Source of the DNA: Gammaproteobacteria bacterium | GTDB lineage: Bacteria > Pseudomonadota > Gammaproteobacteria > PS1 > Pseudothioglobaceae | DNA: 8,134 nucleotides | Reading direction: 5' to 3' | Assembly (NCBI GenBank): GCA_003489145.1 | Contig: DNJI01000124.1 | Location: 1 to 8,134 of the forward strand | In this document: in pieces, positions 7,049-8,134 of the stretch | Position numbering within the stretch: the stretch's first letter is position 1 | How the letters are laid out: the number at the start of each line of letters is the position of its first letter | Notes under the pieces: generated by a model | Databases searched by the model: none | Told to the model about the DNA's origin: nothing | Seen by the model: only the letters and a program-made list of their open reading frames with translations | Position numbers and translations under genes: made by a program

Positions 7049-8134
7049 CTACATCAAAGTCATGTCGCTGTCATTAGGTGGAAACTGGTCAGGATTTGGT
7101 TGGTTTTGATCATAATCATGGGGGAATTGATCGTTATTTGTATAATTTTCAAAACGGGTGTATTCTCCAATCCAAGCGAGCTCAACCTTACCAGTCTCAC
7201 CATTACGATGCTTGGCAATTTTCAAATCAGCCTTACCAACCTCTTCTGGGTTGGAGTAAGTATCATCATGATATTGTTCATCACGATAAACAAAACCAAT
7301 GATATCGGCATCTTGCTCAATAGAGCCAGATTCACGTAAATCTGCCATTTGTGGCATACGCCCTTTGCCGGCTTTAGGTCGAGATTCAACACCACGGTTA
7401 AGTTGAGATAAGGCAATCACAGGTACATTGATTTCTTTAGCCAGTGCTTTGAGTGATCGAGATATTTCAGATATTTCTTGCACTCTGTTTTCACCCTTGC
7501 CATGGACGGTCATTAACTGTAAATAATCCACCATAATTACTGACAACTCAGGATACTGTCTTTTTATTCGACGCGCTTTTGCTCGAATTTCAGTTGGGGT
7601 GATAGATGGGGTTTCATCAATAAGAATATCATTACTCTCCAGTGCTCTTACAGCATGATTAAAACTATTCCAGTCGGTTTCTGTCATATCGCCAGAACGT
7701 ATTTTTTTGCTGTCAATTCGGCCAAATGAAGAAATCATACGAAGTGTTAAAGCTTCGGTCGGCATTTCTAAAGAAAAGACCAGTACTGGTTTATTTTGTT
7801 CAATGGCAACATTTTCTATAATATTCATAGCAAAAGAAGTTTTCCCCATTGAGGGGCGCCCCGCAATAATGATCAAATCACCATTTTGTAAGCCCGAAGT
7901 CATTTTGTCTAATTCAGTAAAACCAGTTTCTAATCCTGTTAATCCACCTTGATTTTCTGCCCATTCATGTGCTGAATTAACCACATCTTTAATAATAGTT
8001 TTAACATTAACCACATCTTGTTTTCCACGAGTGATTTGCTCAGCGATGTTGAATATTTTCCTTTCAGAAAGGTCGATTAATTCTTGTAACTCAATATCTT
8101 TTGGGTGGTAGGCAACATCAGCAATTTCATGACT
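7049..8134 (-). CDS. dnaB: Replicative DNA helicase DnaB, N-terminus cut by window edge
   Basis: DnaB is the hexameric 5'-3' helicase of the replication fork and the partner of DnaG primase. The frame is open from the window edge and gives 361 codons plus the stop; about 110-130 residues, most of the N-terminal primase-binding domain, lie outside. Homology runs right to the edge (HEIADVAYHPKD at 2-13), so the in-frame GTG at 8014 is internal and not the start. In fragment numbering, the linker helix is near 40-55, the RecA-like ATPase has Walker A GRPSMGKT at 92-99, SLEMP at 121-125, Walker B MVDYLQL at 201-207, ALSQLNR at 241-247, RESGSIEQDAD at 267-277 and the arginine-finger region KHRNG at 308-312. 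No intein is present. After RFENY (327-331) comes a 30-residue tail rich in Asn, Asp, Pro and Gln with two DQFP copies, longer than the E. coli tail. alr follows after 7 bases. Confidence 0.97.
   Translation of the reverse strand, partial: SHEIADVAYHPKDIELQELIDLSERKIFNIAEQITRGKQDVVNVKTIIKDVVNSAHEWAENQGGLTGLETGFTELDKMTSGLQNGDLIIIAGRPSMGKTSFAMNIIENVAIEQNKPVLVFSLEMPTEALTLRMISSFGRIDSKKIRSGDMTETDWNSFNHAVRALESNDILIDETPSITPTEIRAKARRIKRQYPELSVIMVDYLQLMTVHGKGENRVQEISEISRSLKALAKEINVPVIALSQLNRGVESRPKAGKGRMPQMADLRESGSIEQDADIIGFVYRDEQYHDDTYSNPEEVGKADLKIAKHRNGETGKVELAWIGEYTRFENYTNNDQFPHDYDQNQPNPDQFPPNDSDMTLM

Noticed and set aside
8012..8014. In-frame GTG that could be read as the start of a 321-residue protein.
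   Set aside because: DnaB-like sequence continues upstream in frame to the window edge, so this is an internal valine codon.
1..8134. Mobile element, defence system, CRISPR array, tRNA or phage-derived novelty.
   Set aside because: No transposase, repeat array, cloverleaf, integrase or attachment-like repeat was found. The window is fully accounted for by conserved chromosomal genes.

Overview
The window is a stretch of bacterial chromosome in which every supported gene lies on the minus strand. Read in transcription order, from high to low coordinates, the genes are: dnaB (5' end outside the window), alr, a CpdA-type phosphodiesterase, a YqiB/DUF1249 protein, a cytosolic IA-type 5'-nucleotidase, a nucleoside-recognition (Gate) membrane protein, hisS, a YfgM-like protein, and der (3' end outside the window). 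The protein sequences most resemble gammaproteobacterial versions. The gene pairs dnaB-alr, cpdA-yqiB and hisS-yfgM(-bamB)-der are also found in E. coli. The DNA is AT-rich, and most starts lack a clear Shine-Dalgarno sequence. From memory this fits a small-genome marine sulfur-oxidising gammaproteobacterium (SUP05/Thioglobus or a bivalve symbiont relative), but that placement is inference.

The DNA is packed tightly. From dnaB through the Gate protein, the six genes either overlap (4, 10, 16 and 4 bases) or are 7 bases apart, so they look like one translationally coupled operon. Two junctions are GTGA overlaps, in which a GTG start shares bases with the preceding TGA stop. The only larger gap is 58 bases upstream of hisS. 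It holds an extended -10-like motif and no convincing terminator, so hisS-yfgM-der may be a second transcription unit or may be read through from upstream. There is no gene-free stretch over 100 bases, and I see no RNA gene, mobile element, CRISPR array or phage gene.

Most genes are housekeeping: replicative helicase, D-alanine supply for peptidoglycan, histidyl-tRNA charging, an inner-membrane translocon/chaperone accessory, and ribosome assembly GTPase. The less ordinary part is the middle cassette. CpdA would turn cAMP into AMP, the nucleotidase would turn AMP into adenosine plus phosphate, and the Gate membrane protein could move the nucleoside. That is a possible cyclic-nucleotide/nucleotide disposal route, and it is a hypothesis from gene order and family function. 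Both the nucleotidase and the Gate protein show internal duplication. In the nucleotidase the first half has lost the catalytic aspartates. bamB, which sits between yfgM and der in E. coli, is missing here.
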